Positions 1-5,910 of a stretch of 5,910 bases of DNA are shown here, in pieces. Position 1 is the stretch's first letter. Each line of letters opens with the position of its first letter. The stretch is taken from positions 1-5,910 of the forward strand of contig JALLON010000170.1 in NCBI GenBank assembly GCA_027717925.1, written 5' to 3'. The notes under the pieces were generated by a model. It was not told the origin of the DNA and made no database searches. It worked only from the letters and a program-made list of their open reading frames with translations. Source of the stretch: Acidobacteria bacterium AH-259-G07. GTDB lineage: Bacteria > Acidobacteriota > UBA6911 > RPQK01 > JADFOI01. Position numbers and translations under genes: made by a program.

Positions 1-2
1 GG

Positions 3-2324
3 CAGGGGATATTGGGAGTGCCGGTAATCGATCCTTTGACCGGTCAACTCTTTGAGAATGGCGTGATCCCGGAAAACCAAATCAGCCCGTTTGCCAAAAA
101 GGTTTTCGCTGGATTGCCTGATCCGACTGCGCCCGGAACCAGAAACAATTTTAGAACCGCCCGACTGGAGGTAAACAACACCGACAAGTTCGACGTGAAA
201 ATCGACCACAGGTTCAACGATAGAGTCAGCGTGTTCGGCAGGATAAGCCACCGCAAGATGAACCTGTCTAGAACACCTGACATTCCGGGTCCGTCCGGAG
301 GTGGTGGCAATGGTTTTGTACGGGTGCTTAATCAGCAGTTGGCGGTCGGGGCGACCTGGGCCGTCTCGCCCACCTCGCTCCTCGAGGGTCGACTGGGTGT
401 CTCTCGTACCAACGCAGGTAAAGAGCCTGTCAACATCGGATCCCTGCCCGCGAGTGAACTCTTTGGGATTCCGGGTTTGCCCACCAATCGAAAGATTACC
501 GGTGGCTTACCCAACCAAAGAATCAGTGGCTTTAGCCAGCTCGGCCAACAGGCCACTAATCCTCAGTACCAGAACCCAAAATCTTGGAACCCCAGAGTCA
601 ACTATTCATGGATTGCCGGCGCTCACAGCCTGAAAGCGGGCTATGAATTTTTGAGGGTTAGGGTAGGCGTTCAAGATGTCAACCCCCTCAATGGCCAATT
701 TCGCTTTAGTGGCGCCTTTAGCCGTCCGGAGGGTGTCTCGGGTCCCAGTTCTGTGTTCAACCTGGCTGATTTCATCTTTGGGGCTCCGAGTCAATTTTCT
801 CTCGTGAACCTGTTTGAAGCCGAGGTCCAGGAGCGGATGCATTTTGGGTATCTTCAGGACGATTGGAAAGTCGCTCAGAATCTGACTCTCAATCTCGGTA
901 TTCGTTACGAGTACGGCTCTCCTTTGTTTGATAGCAACAACAACCTCACCAACTTCGATCCAGTGACGAATTCCATCATTTTCGCCAGTGACGGGTCTGC
1001 TGCGAACCGCGCATTGGTCAATAATGACCTGGACAACTTTGGACCGCGGGTGGGCTTTGCCTGGAGTTTCGCTCCCAAGACGGTCATACGGGGTGGCTAC
1101 GGCGTTAGTTATATTCACCCCATCCAACAGCGGGTGGGAGGCGCCAATCTTCTTGCCATCAACGCACCTCAAGTCGTGATAGGAAGACAGGTGCAAACAC
1201 CCGACGATCCCAACTTCAGAACCCTACGCGGCGATGGCAACCCAAGAGATGGTGTTCCCGAAGGATTCAATGACCCGGCAACCTTTAATCCACTTGAATC
1301 CACCATCCGTTTTATCCCGACGGACACCCGTACCAGCTACGTCCAGAGTTGGCATCTGACCATTCAGAGAGAAATTCTGCCCAATACCATGTTGGATGTG
1401 GCTTACATCGGGAATCTCGGTTCGAAGTTAAACGTGCTGGGTGATTTCAACCAGGCCAGACCCAACAATCCTGGTGAGATCATCCCCTTGCAGGAAAGAC
1501 GCCCGATTCCTAATTTCTCCGCGATTTCGACCGCGTTCAACCGCGCGTCGTCCAATTACCACGCCCTTCAGGTCAAGCTTGAGCGGCGAGCGAGCCGCGG
1601 TCTTTACCTCTTGAACTCGTTTACCTGGTCAAAGGCCATCGACAATGCCGCCGGTTCGTTGGAAGATCCCAACGGCAATTCCGGTAATCCGCAGAGCATT
1701 CTCAATCTCGACACGGACAGGGGTCTGTCGGCTTTCGATCAACGAATAAACAATGTCACCAGTCTGGTCTGGGACGTTCCGTTCGGTAAAGGGCACCGTT
1801 TTGGCTCCAATATGTCTTCAACGATGAACGGCATTTTGGGAGGTTGGCAAGTGAGTGTCATTAACTTCGCAAGGAGCGGCAATGTGCTCAATCTGCGCTA
1901 TACTCCCTCTTCTGCATTCAAGGTCACTGCGGATCTCGCCTCCCATGAGGGCGGTGTCAGCTTTCGGCCTAACATTATCGGAGACGCCAAAGTGCCCACA
2001 GACCAACGGACCGTTGACAACTATCTGAGCAGAGATACCGTAGTGGCTCCAACGGATGCAAGCCAACCCTTCGGAAATGCTGGACGAAACATCGTGCGCG
2101 GCGAAGGGTTTTTCCAGACGGACTTGGCAATCAACAAGGATATCCCGCTCCCTAAGCTTCTAAATGAAGACAGTCGATTGCAGTTCCGAGCTGAGTTCTT
2201 CAACCTGTTCAACACCACTAACTTCAAGGTGCCAAACGGCAACCTGTCAAGCGGTGCTTTCGGTACGATTCGCAATACATTTCCTGCTCGAGAGATTCAA
2301 TTTGGTCTGAAGCTCTTCTTTTAG
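3..2324 (+). CDS. TonB-dependent receptor, Oar-like, C-terminal part (5' truncated by window edge)
   Basis: This is an outer-membrane beta-barrel protein of the Oar-like TonB-dependent type. Members are thought to import large or scarce substrates using TonB energy; the substrate cannot be told here. The frame is open to the first base, so the TTG at 12 is not a real start. Signal peptide, carboxypeptidase-regulatory-like domain and most of the plug lie outside; full members usually have about 1000 or more residues and about 774 are visible. The first 40 codons (DPLTGQLFENGVIPENQISP) match the end of the plug. A barrel hallmark, QDDWK followed by LTLNLGIRYEYG, starts at base 855. Later strands include SWHLTIQREI and FRAEFFNLFNTTNF. 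The protein ends in GLKLFF, with the C-terminal phenylalanine typical of barrels inserted by the Bam machinery. The stop is TAG. The next gene starts one base later. Family call is firm, substrate unknown. Confidence -1.
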   Translation, partial: QGILGVPVIDPLTGQLFENGVIPENQISPFAKKVFAGLPDPTAPGTRNNFRTARLEVNNTDKFDVKIDHRFNDRVSVFGRISHRKMNLSRTPDIPGPSGGGGNGFVRVLNQQLAVGATWAVSPTSLLEGRLGVSRTNAGKEPVNIGSLPASELFGIPGLPTNRKITGGLPNQRISGFSQLGQQATNPQYQNPKSWNPRVNYSWIAGAHSLKAGYEFLRVRVGVQDVNPLNGQFRFSGAFSRPEGVSGPSSVFNLADFIFGAPSQFSLVNLFEAEVQERMHFGYLQDDWKVAQNLTLNLGIRYEYGSPLFDSNNNLTNFDPVTNSIIFASDGSAANRALVNNDLDNFGPRVGFAWSFAPKTVIRGGYGVSYIHPIQQRVGGANLLAINAPQVVIGRQVQTPDDPNFRTLRGDGNPRDGVPEGFNDPATFNPLESTIRFIPTDTRTSYVQSWHLTIQREILPNTMLDVAYIGNLGSKLNVLGDFNQARPNNPGEIIPLQERRPIPNFSAISTAFNRASSNYHALQVKLERRASRGLYLLNSFTWSKAIDNAAGSLEDPNGNSGNPQSILNLDTDRGLSAFDQRINNVTSLVWDVPFGKGHRFGSNMSSTMNGILGGWQVSVINFARSGNVLNLRYTPSSAFKVTADLASHEGGVSFRPNIIGDAKVPTDQRTVDNYLSRDTVVAPTDASQPFGNAGRNIVRGEGFFQTDLAINKDIPLPKLLNEDSRLQFRAEFFNLFNTTNFKVPNGNLSSGAFGTIRNTFPAREIQFGLKLFF

Positions 2325-2325
2325 A

Positions 2326-4035
2326 ATGCAAGCTCCTCCTCCCCCCACTAGAAGGAAGTTTCCACAGGCTTTGTGGAAACTTCCTTCCTTCCTCTTCCTA
2401 CTCGCCCTGCTGTCTTCTTCTTCCTTTTCATGGGCTGGAGTCAATGCGCTCGCAATGCGCCGACCCAGTCAAAGTCTGAAGCAAGAGAAGCAAAAAGCCG
2501 TGCGCCAAGAGGAGCAGGAAGACTATTACAAGAAGTGGCTCAATGAGGATGCAAAATACATCATCACCCCTGAAGAAAAAACGGTTTTCGAGCACTTGAT
2601 CACTGCGGAAGAGAAAGAACAGTTCATTGAACAGTTCTGGTACCGTCGCGACCCCGATCTGACGACTTCGATCAATGAATTCAAGGAAGAGCACTATCGG
2701 CGGATCGCCTACGCCAATGAACGCTTTAGCAGCGGCCTACCCGGGTGGCAGATGGACCGGGGGCGAACTTACATCATTCATGGTCCCCCGGATGAAATCG
2801 ACTCTCACGCGTCTGGAGGAACTTACAACCGTTCGCTGGACGAAGGGGGAGGCATCACTTCCACTTTTCCCTTCGAGATCTGGCGCTATCGGTACATCGA
2901 AGGGATTGGACAGGATGTAGAACTAGAGTTTGTAGACCGCACGTGGAGTGGAGAATACCGTCTGGCACTCCTGCCGGAGGAAAAGGACGCCCTGCTTCGC
3001 GTTCCCGGTGCGGGTTTGACCCTAGCCGAGCAACTGGGGTTGGCGGGTAAGGCCGACCGTCCCTTTTTTTCCCCGGGTAATCGGGATACCTATCCCTTGA
3101 TAAACAGGGACAATCCATTTATCCGCTACGAAAACTATGTCAAGGTACAACGACCCCAACAGATCAAGTACAAGGATCTTAAGGAGATTGTGGACGTCAA
3201 GCTCAGCTATAACAATCTTTCCTTCAAGACCCGTGAAGATTACATCAAGCTGAACAATAGACAAGTCCTGGTTCCCATCACCCTCGAGTTGCAGAACAAG
3301 GATTTGACTTTCAAGATGGAAAATGGGGTCCACGCCGCCAGAGTCGCGGTCTATGGGATCATCACCAGTATTACCAATCGTGTGATTACGGAATTTGAAG
3401 AGGACTTGATAACTTCTTTCCGGCCCGAGTTTTTCCAGCAGGCGCTTGAAGGGTGGTCTCTCTATCAAAAGATCGTGCCGTTGGATCAGAAGATGCGTTA
3501 CAAACTGGACTTGGTGGTGAAAGACCTCAATAGCGGCAATGTGGGTGTGGTCCGTCGGACCATTATTCCTCCTTCCTATGGGGAGAGAAAACTGTCCGTC
3601 AGCTCTCTAATTCTGTCGGATTCCATTCGCCAGTTGGGGGAGCTTCCCAAGGACGATCAGATGTTTGTCCTGGGAGACGTCTGGATCCGACCCAGTTTGA
3701 GCAAAGATTTTTCCCTCGACAAGTCTCTGGCAGTCTATCTGCAGCTTTACAATACAAGTGTTGACCAGAGCACCCTGGCTCCCTTGGTAGAGGTCACTTA
3801 CAAGATTTTGCAAGAGGGAGACCCGGTTGTGGAAATCAAAGACGAGAATGGAGAATCAGTGCAGTTCTATTCCGCTCGGAGGGTGGTGCTCATCAAGGAC
3901 TTGCCCGTCAAGGACCTCAAGCCTGGAAAGTACAGGATAGAAGTGGAAGCCCGCGATCCGGTTAGCAATCAGGTGGCCACTGCTCGCGACGAATTTCAAC
4001 TCTCTGCGCCTGCCCGCCTGGCTGCACACCGATGA
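2326..4035 (+). CDS. Secreted GWxTD-domain protein
   Basis: This is a 569-residue protein of the GWxTD-domain family, whose biochemical role is not established. Residues 1-37 look like a signal peptide: a basic stretch (RRK at 9-11), a hydrophobic core (LPSFLFLLALL, 19-29) and a likely cut after SWA (37) or ALA (43). A charged, probably helical stretch (45-70, rich in K, E and Q) follows. The conserved domain spans about 68-215: KWLNEDAKYIITPEEK, EQFIEQFWYRRDP, EFKEEHYRRIAYANERF, GWQMDRGRTYIIHGPPDEI and PFEIWRYRY. The signature reads GWQMD (140-144), so the usual Thr is Met. Residues 285-560 look beta-rich and have no fold I recognise. ATG 2326 lies one base after the receptor stop and has no clear Shine-Dalgarno sequence, which suggests translational coupling. 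TTG 2371, with AAGGAAG 12 bases upstream, is an alternative start that would still leave a hydrophobic signal sequence. Product is probably periplasmic or outer-membrane associated. Confidence -1.
   Translation: MQAPPPPTRRKFPQALWKLPSFLFLLALLSSSSFSWAGVNALAMRRPSQSLKQEKQKAVRQEEQEDYYKKWLNEDAKYIITPEEKTVFEHLITAEEKEQFIEQFWYRRDPDLTTSINEFKEEHYRRIAYANERFSSGLPGWQMDRGRTYIIHGPPDEIDSHASGGTYNRSLDEGGGITSTFPFEIWRYRYIEGIGQDVELEFVDRTWSGEYRLALLPEEKDALLRVPGAGLTLAEQLGLAGKADRPFFSPGNRDTYPLINRDNPFIRYENYVKVQRPQQIKYKDLKEIVDVKLSYNNLSFKTREDYIKLNNRQVLVPITLELQNKDLTFKMENGVHAARVAVYGIITSITNRVITEFEEDLITSFRPEFFQQALEGWSLYQKIVPLDQKMRYKLDLVVKDLNSGNVGVVRRTIIPPSYGERKLSVSSLILSDSIRQLGELPKDDQMFVLGDVWIRPSLSKDFSLDKSLAVYLQLYNTSVDQSTLAPLVEVTYKILQEGDPVVEIKDENGESVQFYSARRVVLIKDLPVKDLKPGKYRIEVEARDPVSNQVATARDEFQLSAPARLAAHR
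2351..2387 (+). repeat. Perfect 16-bp inverted repeat (hairpin) in the GWxTD start region
   Basis: Bases 2351-2366 are perfectly complementary to 2372-2387, with a 5-base loop GGCTT. The stem begins 25 bases after the ATG at 2326 and 26 bases after the receptor stop codon. It encodes residues 9-21 of the signal peptide region. The tail is pyrimidine-rich (CTTCCTCTTCC) but has no T-run, and only 7 of 16 stem pairs are GC, so it is not a standard intrinsic terminator on either strand. It contains the AAGGAAG that could serve the alternative TTG start at 2371. Roles to consider are a brake or enhancer of translation, or an mRNA processing or stability element between the receptor and GWxTD cistrons. 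The structure is seen directly; the role is inferred. Confidence -1.
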
Positions 4036-4164
4036 CTGGACCGCCAGCGCAAGAGTCCGCACTGCGGTATCTGTAGCCAGCCACTAGAAGTTAATCCGTC
4101 GTTTTTTCAAGATGGCCTTTTAGGTCGGGGCGGTAAGATACATTTCCAGCACGTGAATTCGCTT

Positions 4165-4172
4165 GGGAGGAG
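4165..4172 (+). promoter_or_regulatory. Ribosome binding site of the glpF-like gene
   Basis: GGGAGGAG lies two bases before ATG 4175, and its GGAGG core ends four bases before it. This decides the start: the in-frame TTG at 4163 overlaps the upstream edge of this site and is not the start. The rest of the 139-bp gap (4036-4164) shows no convincing promoter. Its T6 run at 4102-4107 has no stem before it. Confidence -1.
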
Positions 4173-4174
4173 AT

Positions 4175-4933
4175 ATGTCAGTATACCTCGCGGAAGCAAT
4201 TGGAACTATGATACTGGTTATACTTGGTGATGGTGTTGTGGCCAATGTCCTGCTGGGCAGGTCCAAGGGACAGAATTCAGGTTGGATCGTCATCAGCACA
4301 GGCTGGGGGCTGGCCGTAGCTATTGCTGTGTATGCAGTCGGCCGTCTGAGCGGGGCCCATATTAACCCGGCCGTGACCTTCGGACTGGCGTCCATCGGAG
4401 CCTTCTCGTGGTCTCAGGTACCGGGATATGTCCTGGCTCAAATGGTAGGCGCGGTGCTGGGAGCAGCCATCGTTTGGCTGGCCTATCTTCCCCATTGGGC
4501 TGAAACTGAAGACGCATCGGCCAAGCTGGCCGTTTTTTGCACGGCCCCGGCTATTCCCAACCGCGGGGCGAATTTTCTGACCGAGCTGATTGCAACCGCT
4601 ATGCTGTTATTCGGGATACTCGCTATCTCAGCTAATTCCAATGCTTTTGCGACCCCGGGAGATGTTGACCTCTCGGTCGTCTTCAGCACCGGCCTGCAGC
4701 CGCTACTGGTGGGCTTTCTGGTGTGGTCCATTGGGCTCTCTCTGGGTGGACCAACGGGTTATGCCATCAACCCCGCTCGAGACCTGGGGCCGCGCATCGC
4801 GCATGCTATTCTCCCCATTTCGGGAAAAGGAGACGCCAATTGGGGGTATAGTTGGATTCCTGTGCTAGCTCCGATCCTGGGAGGCATCCTGGGTGCGTTG
4901 CTCTTTTCGATCGTCGGTTTTGACCGCTTCTGA
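4175..4933 (+). CDS. glpF: Glycerol uptake facilitator, MIP/aquaporin family (GlpF-like)
   Basis: This inner-membrane channel passes glycerol and probably water by facilitated diffusion. The 252 residues fit six membrane helices (about 3-25, 36-56, 82-104, 131-152, 168-190, 225-247) with two half-helix loops. Both NPA boxes are present: SGAHINPAVT (Asn64) and GYAINPARDLGPR (Asn199). Aligned by eye to E. coli GlpF, the selectivity filter is Trp44, Gly187, Tyr196 and Arg202; E. coli has Trp48, Gly191, Phe200 and Arg206. The Trp and Gly, and the Asp203 after NPAR, mark an aquaglyceroporin rather than a water-only AqpZ channel. Phe-to-Tyr is a conservative change that I believe occurs in other glycerol facilitators. 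ATG 4175 is chosen because of the strong GGAGG before it. No glycerol kinase, dehydrogenase or arsenic gene is visible beside it, so glycerol use is inferred from the filter, not from context. No clear terminator follows. Confidence -1.
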   Translation: MSVYLAEAIGTMILVILGDGVVANVLLGRSKGQNSGWIVISTGWGLAVAIAVYAVGRLSGAHINPAVTFGLASIGAFSWSQVPGYVLAQMVGAVLGAAIVWLAYLPHWAETEDASAKLAVFCTAPAIPNRGANFLTELIATAMLLFGILAISANSNAFATPGDVDLSVVFSTGLQPLLVGFLVWSIGLSLGGPTGYAINPARDLGPRIAHAILPISGKGDANWGYSWIPVLAPILGGILGALLFSIVGFDRF

Positions 4934-5032
4934 GAGCAAAGGCCCCATTCCATCTGAAACGAGGTCGTTCCCGATGACCCAATATCAAGTGCCGGCCTGT
5001 GCGACGTGACTTTTCGTAGATGGTAGACCTTC

Positions 5033-5063
5033 AGGGGGTTAAAGGCAGTGTGGAAAACCCCCT
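5033..5063. repeat. 8-bp inverted repeat with 15-base spacer
   Basis: AGGGGGTT (5033-5040) pairs with AACCCCCT (5056-5063). There is no T-run after it, and it lies 100 bases past the glpF stop, so a terminator role is doubtful. It could be an intergenic repeat or the scar of a mobile element; no transposase sequence or target duplication is visible. Confidence -1.
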
Positions 5064-5087
5064 CGCCCTCATGGACCGCTCCATCCG

Positions 5088-5106
5088 GCGTCCGCGGGGG
5101 GGACGC
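5088..5106. repeat. GC-rich hairpin, 6-bp stem
   Basis: GCGTCC (5088-5093) pairs with GGACGC (5101-5106) around a 7-base loop GCGGGGG. It overlaps the start of the G-tract repeat, so the two structures would compete. No T-tract follows, which argues against a terminator. Confidence -1.
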
Positions 5107-5135
5107 GGGGGATACGCGGGGGAAACGCGGGGGAG
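5092..5135 (+). repeat. 11-bp tandem G-tract repeat, possible G-quadruplex
   Basis: Three consecutive 11-base units, ACGCGGGGGAN, occupy 5103-5113, 5114-5124 and 5125-5135. A degenerate fourth unit (5092-5102) precedes them. The G-runs are 5096-5102 (seven G), 5107-5111, 5118-5122 and 5129-5133 (five each), separated by loops of 4, 6 and 6 bases. This meets the usual rule for an intramolecular G-quadruplex on the + strand. It lies about 30 bases before the antitoxin promoter -35 element. Function is not known. Confidence -1.
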
Positions 5136-5156
5136 GAGATAATGTCAATTGGTTAG
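5131..5156 (+). other. Strong RBS plus four-codon mini-ORF (M-S-I-G-stop)
   Basis: GGGAGGAG (5131-5138) stands three bases before ATG 5142, which opens ATG TCA ATT GGT TAG (5142-5156). The string from 5131 to 5147 matches the glpF start (4165-4180) except for one extra A. It may be a leader mini-ORF, the remnant of a lost gene start, or chance. The coding potential is minimal. Confidence -1.
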
Positions 5157-5167
5157 AGTATACTTTA
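5154..5167. promoter_or_regulatory. Near-palindrome, candidate operator of the antitoxin promoter
   Basis: TAGAGTATACTTTA is a 14-bp inverted repeat with one mismatched pair (5156/5165) and a perfect core AGTATACT (5157-5164). It overlaps the first bases of the -35 element. Antitoxins with DNA-binding domains commonly repress their own promoter at such sites, so VapB autoregulation is a reasonable inference. Confidence -1.
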
Positions 5168-5191
5168 CAGAGTTGAGGTTTGGTCTTTAAT
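5164..5191 (+). promoter_or_regulatory. Sigma70-like promoter of the antitoxin gene
   Basis: TTTACA (5164-5169) and TTTAAT (5186-5191) are separated by 16 bases, each with five of six consensus matches. Transcription would begin near 5198, about nine bases before ATG 5207, giving a very short leader. This fits the lack of a good Shine-Dalgarno sequence before that ATG and argues against the TTG at 5180 as start. It is a by-eye match only. Confidence -1.
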
Positions 5192-5206
5192 TCACAAAGA
5201 AACAAG

Positions 5207-5899
5207 ATGGGCATATATGCCGAAAAGGATCCTCGGACCGTAGGAGCGTACCGGATTGCCGAAGCTGCCCACTACCTTGATATCGCTCCAGCCACTTTAC
5301 GCTCTTGGGTTAAGGGAAGGACTTATCCGACAAAATACGTAGAAATAAAACATTTCGCACCGCTTATTCAACTTCCTGAATCAGACCCGCCGCTGCTGTC
5401 CTTTATGAATTTGGTGGAAGCCCACGTTTTGAAAGCGATTCGACAGAAACATCGCATTCCTCTCTACAAAGTGAGACTTGCAATTGATTATTTGGCCGAC
5501 AAATTAAACTCTAGCCATGCGTTAGCAGAAAATTTAAAGACCGACGATATTAACCTGTTCATTTATCATTTTGGCACCCTAATCACCCTTAGCCAACACG
5601 GGCAACTAGCAATGCGGGAAATTCTAGATGCCCATTTGCAGAGGATTAAGCATGATATTGATGGGCTTCCAATAGAACTCTATCCGTTCAGTCGGGCTAA
5701 TTATGAAGAGGATCCAAAAGTAATTCTTATCAATCCCTATATTTCATTCGGAAGACCCATCTTGCGAGGCACAGGAATACCGACAAACATGTTGATGCAA
5801 AGATACAAGGCAGGTGATTCCATAGATACTCTTGCCGAAGATTACGGCCTCGAAAGACTCCAGATCGAAGAGGCGATCCGGTACGAGCTCGCAGCCTAA
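5207..5899 (+). CDS. VapB45-like antitoxin: N-terminal HTH and C-terminal DUF433
   Basis: This is a 230-residue putative antitoxin of a type II toxin-antitoxin system, of the same architecture as Mycobacterium tuberculosis VapB45 (Rv2018). Residues 15-37 (YRIAEAAHYLDIAPATLRSW) form a MerR-like helix-turn-helix for DNA binding. A conserved middle part follows, with LSFMNLVEAHVL at 64-75 and SQHGQLAMREIL at 129-140. The DUF433 domain lies at about 172-226, with ISFGRPILRGTGIPT (179-193) and a closing EEAIRYE. In this family the neutralised toxin is a PIN-like (DUF5615 or VapC45-type) nuclease encoded just downstream; here the window ends 11 bases after the stop, so it is not seen. ATG 5207 is preferred over TTG 5180, which would add nine unremarkable residues and fall inside the promoter. 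Base composition is AT-rich: 23 GC of 60 at 5461-5520 against 35 of 60 at 4321-4380 in glpF, suggesting transfer. Family call is firm; the role is by analogy. Confidence -1.
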   Translation: MGIYAEKDPRTVGAYRIAEAAHYLDIAPATLRSWVKGRTYPTKYVEIKHFAPLIQLPESDPPLLSFMNLVEAHVLKAIRQKHRIPLYKVRLAIDYLADKLNSSHALAENLKTDDINLFIYHFGTLITLSQHGQLAMREILDAHLQRIKHDIDGLPIELYPFSRANYEEDPKVILINPYISFGRPILRGTGIPTNMLMQRYKAGDSIDTLAEDYGLERLQIEEAIRYELAA

Positions 5900-5910
5900 A
5901 CCCACCTATT

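Noticed and set aside
12..14. TTG as start of the receptor gene
   Set aside because: The frame continues upstream to the window edge, and the first residues are mid-plug sequence, so the gene is simply truncated.
606..1196. 196-codon open frame on the minus strand inside the receptor gene
   Set aside because: It is fully overlapped by a clear receptor reading frame, has no recognisable domain and no RBS; it is an antisense shadow.
4102..4107. T6 run as a terminator after the GWxTD gene
   Set aside because: No stable stem precedes it; the nearby CCGC/GCGG pairing (4057-4067) is too short and too far away.
4104..4139. TTTTCA and TAAGAT as a glpF promoter
   Set aside because: The spacing is 24 bases, too long for a sigma70 promoter.
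5049..5057. TTTTCCACA on the minus strand, a DnaA-box-like 9-mer (TTTCCACA also occurs in the hairpin at 2359-2366)
   Set aside because: Two isolated near-matches with no cluster, no AT-rich unwinding element and no dnaA or dnaN nearby do not make an origin.
5092..5135. CRISPR array
   Set aside because: The units are 11 bases long in direct tandem with no unique spacers, and no cas genes are present.
5180..5182. TTG as start of the antitoxin gene
   Set aside because: GAGG is only one base away, and the codon lies within the predicted promoter; ATG 5207 fits better.
4759..5214. 151-codon minus-strand frame across the end of glpF and the gap
   Set aside because: It overlaps the conserved second NPA region of glpF and the repeats, has a low-complexity, proline- and arginine-rich product, and resembles no family.

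Overview
The window reads as a chromosomal piece of an Acidobacteriota-like, Gram-negative (diderm) bacterium. The inference rests on two genes: the C-terminal part of a large Oar-type TonB-dependent outer-membrane protein, and directly behind it a secreted GWxTD-domain protein. Both families are abundant in Acidobacteriota, and GWxTD proteins also occur in Bacteroidota. The assignment is by family resemblance only, since there is no rRNA or taxonomic marker here. All four genes are on the + strand.

Layout. Bases 3-2324 hold the 3' part of the TonB-dependent receptor, whose N-terminus lies before the window. One base after its stop, the GWxTD gene (2326-4035) begins with a signal peptide. A perfect 16-bp hairpin (2351-2387) lies inside its first codons. 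A 139-bp gap with no clear promoter or terminator leads to a glycerol/water channel of the GlpF (MIP) family (4175-4933) with a strong ribosome binding site. A 273-bp gap (4934-5206) follows and is dense in structure: an 8-bp inverted repeat, a GC-rich hairpin, an 11-bp-period G-tract repeat that fits a G-quadruplex, a strong ribosome binding site in front of a four-codon mini-ORF, and a sigma70-like promoter with an overlapping near-palindrome. The last gene (5207-5899) is a VapB45-like antitoxin with an N-terminal HTH domain and a C-terminal DUF433 domain. Its expected partner, a PIN-like toxin, would start just beyond the window end.

How the parts relate. The receptor and the GWxTD protein probably share a transcript and both act at the cell envelope, but their substrate is unknown. 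The glpF gene appears to be a separate unit without the usual glycerol kinase or dehydrogenase neighbours in view. The antitoxin region is clearly more AT-rich than the genes before it and sits behind the repeat-rich gap. This suggests a horizontally acquired toxin-antitoxin module. The least ordinary signals are the hairpin inside the GWxTD start region and the G-tract, mini-ORF and operator cluster upstream of the antitoxin. No wholly new system can be claimed from this sequence alone.
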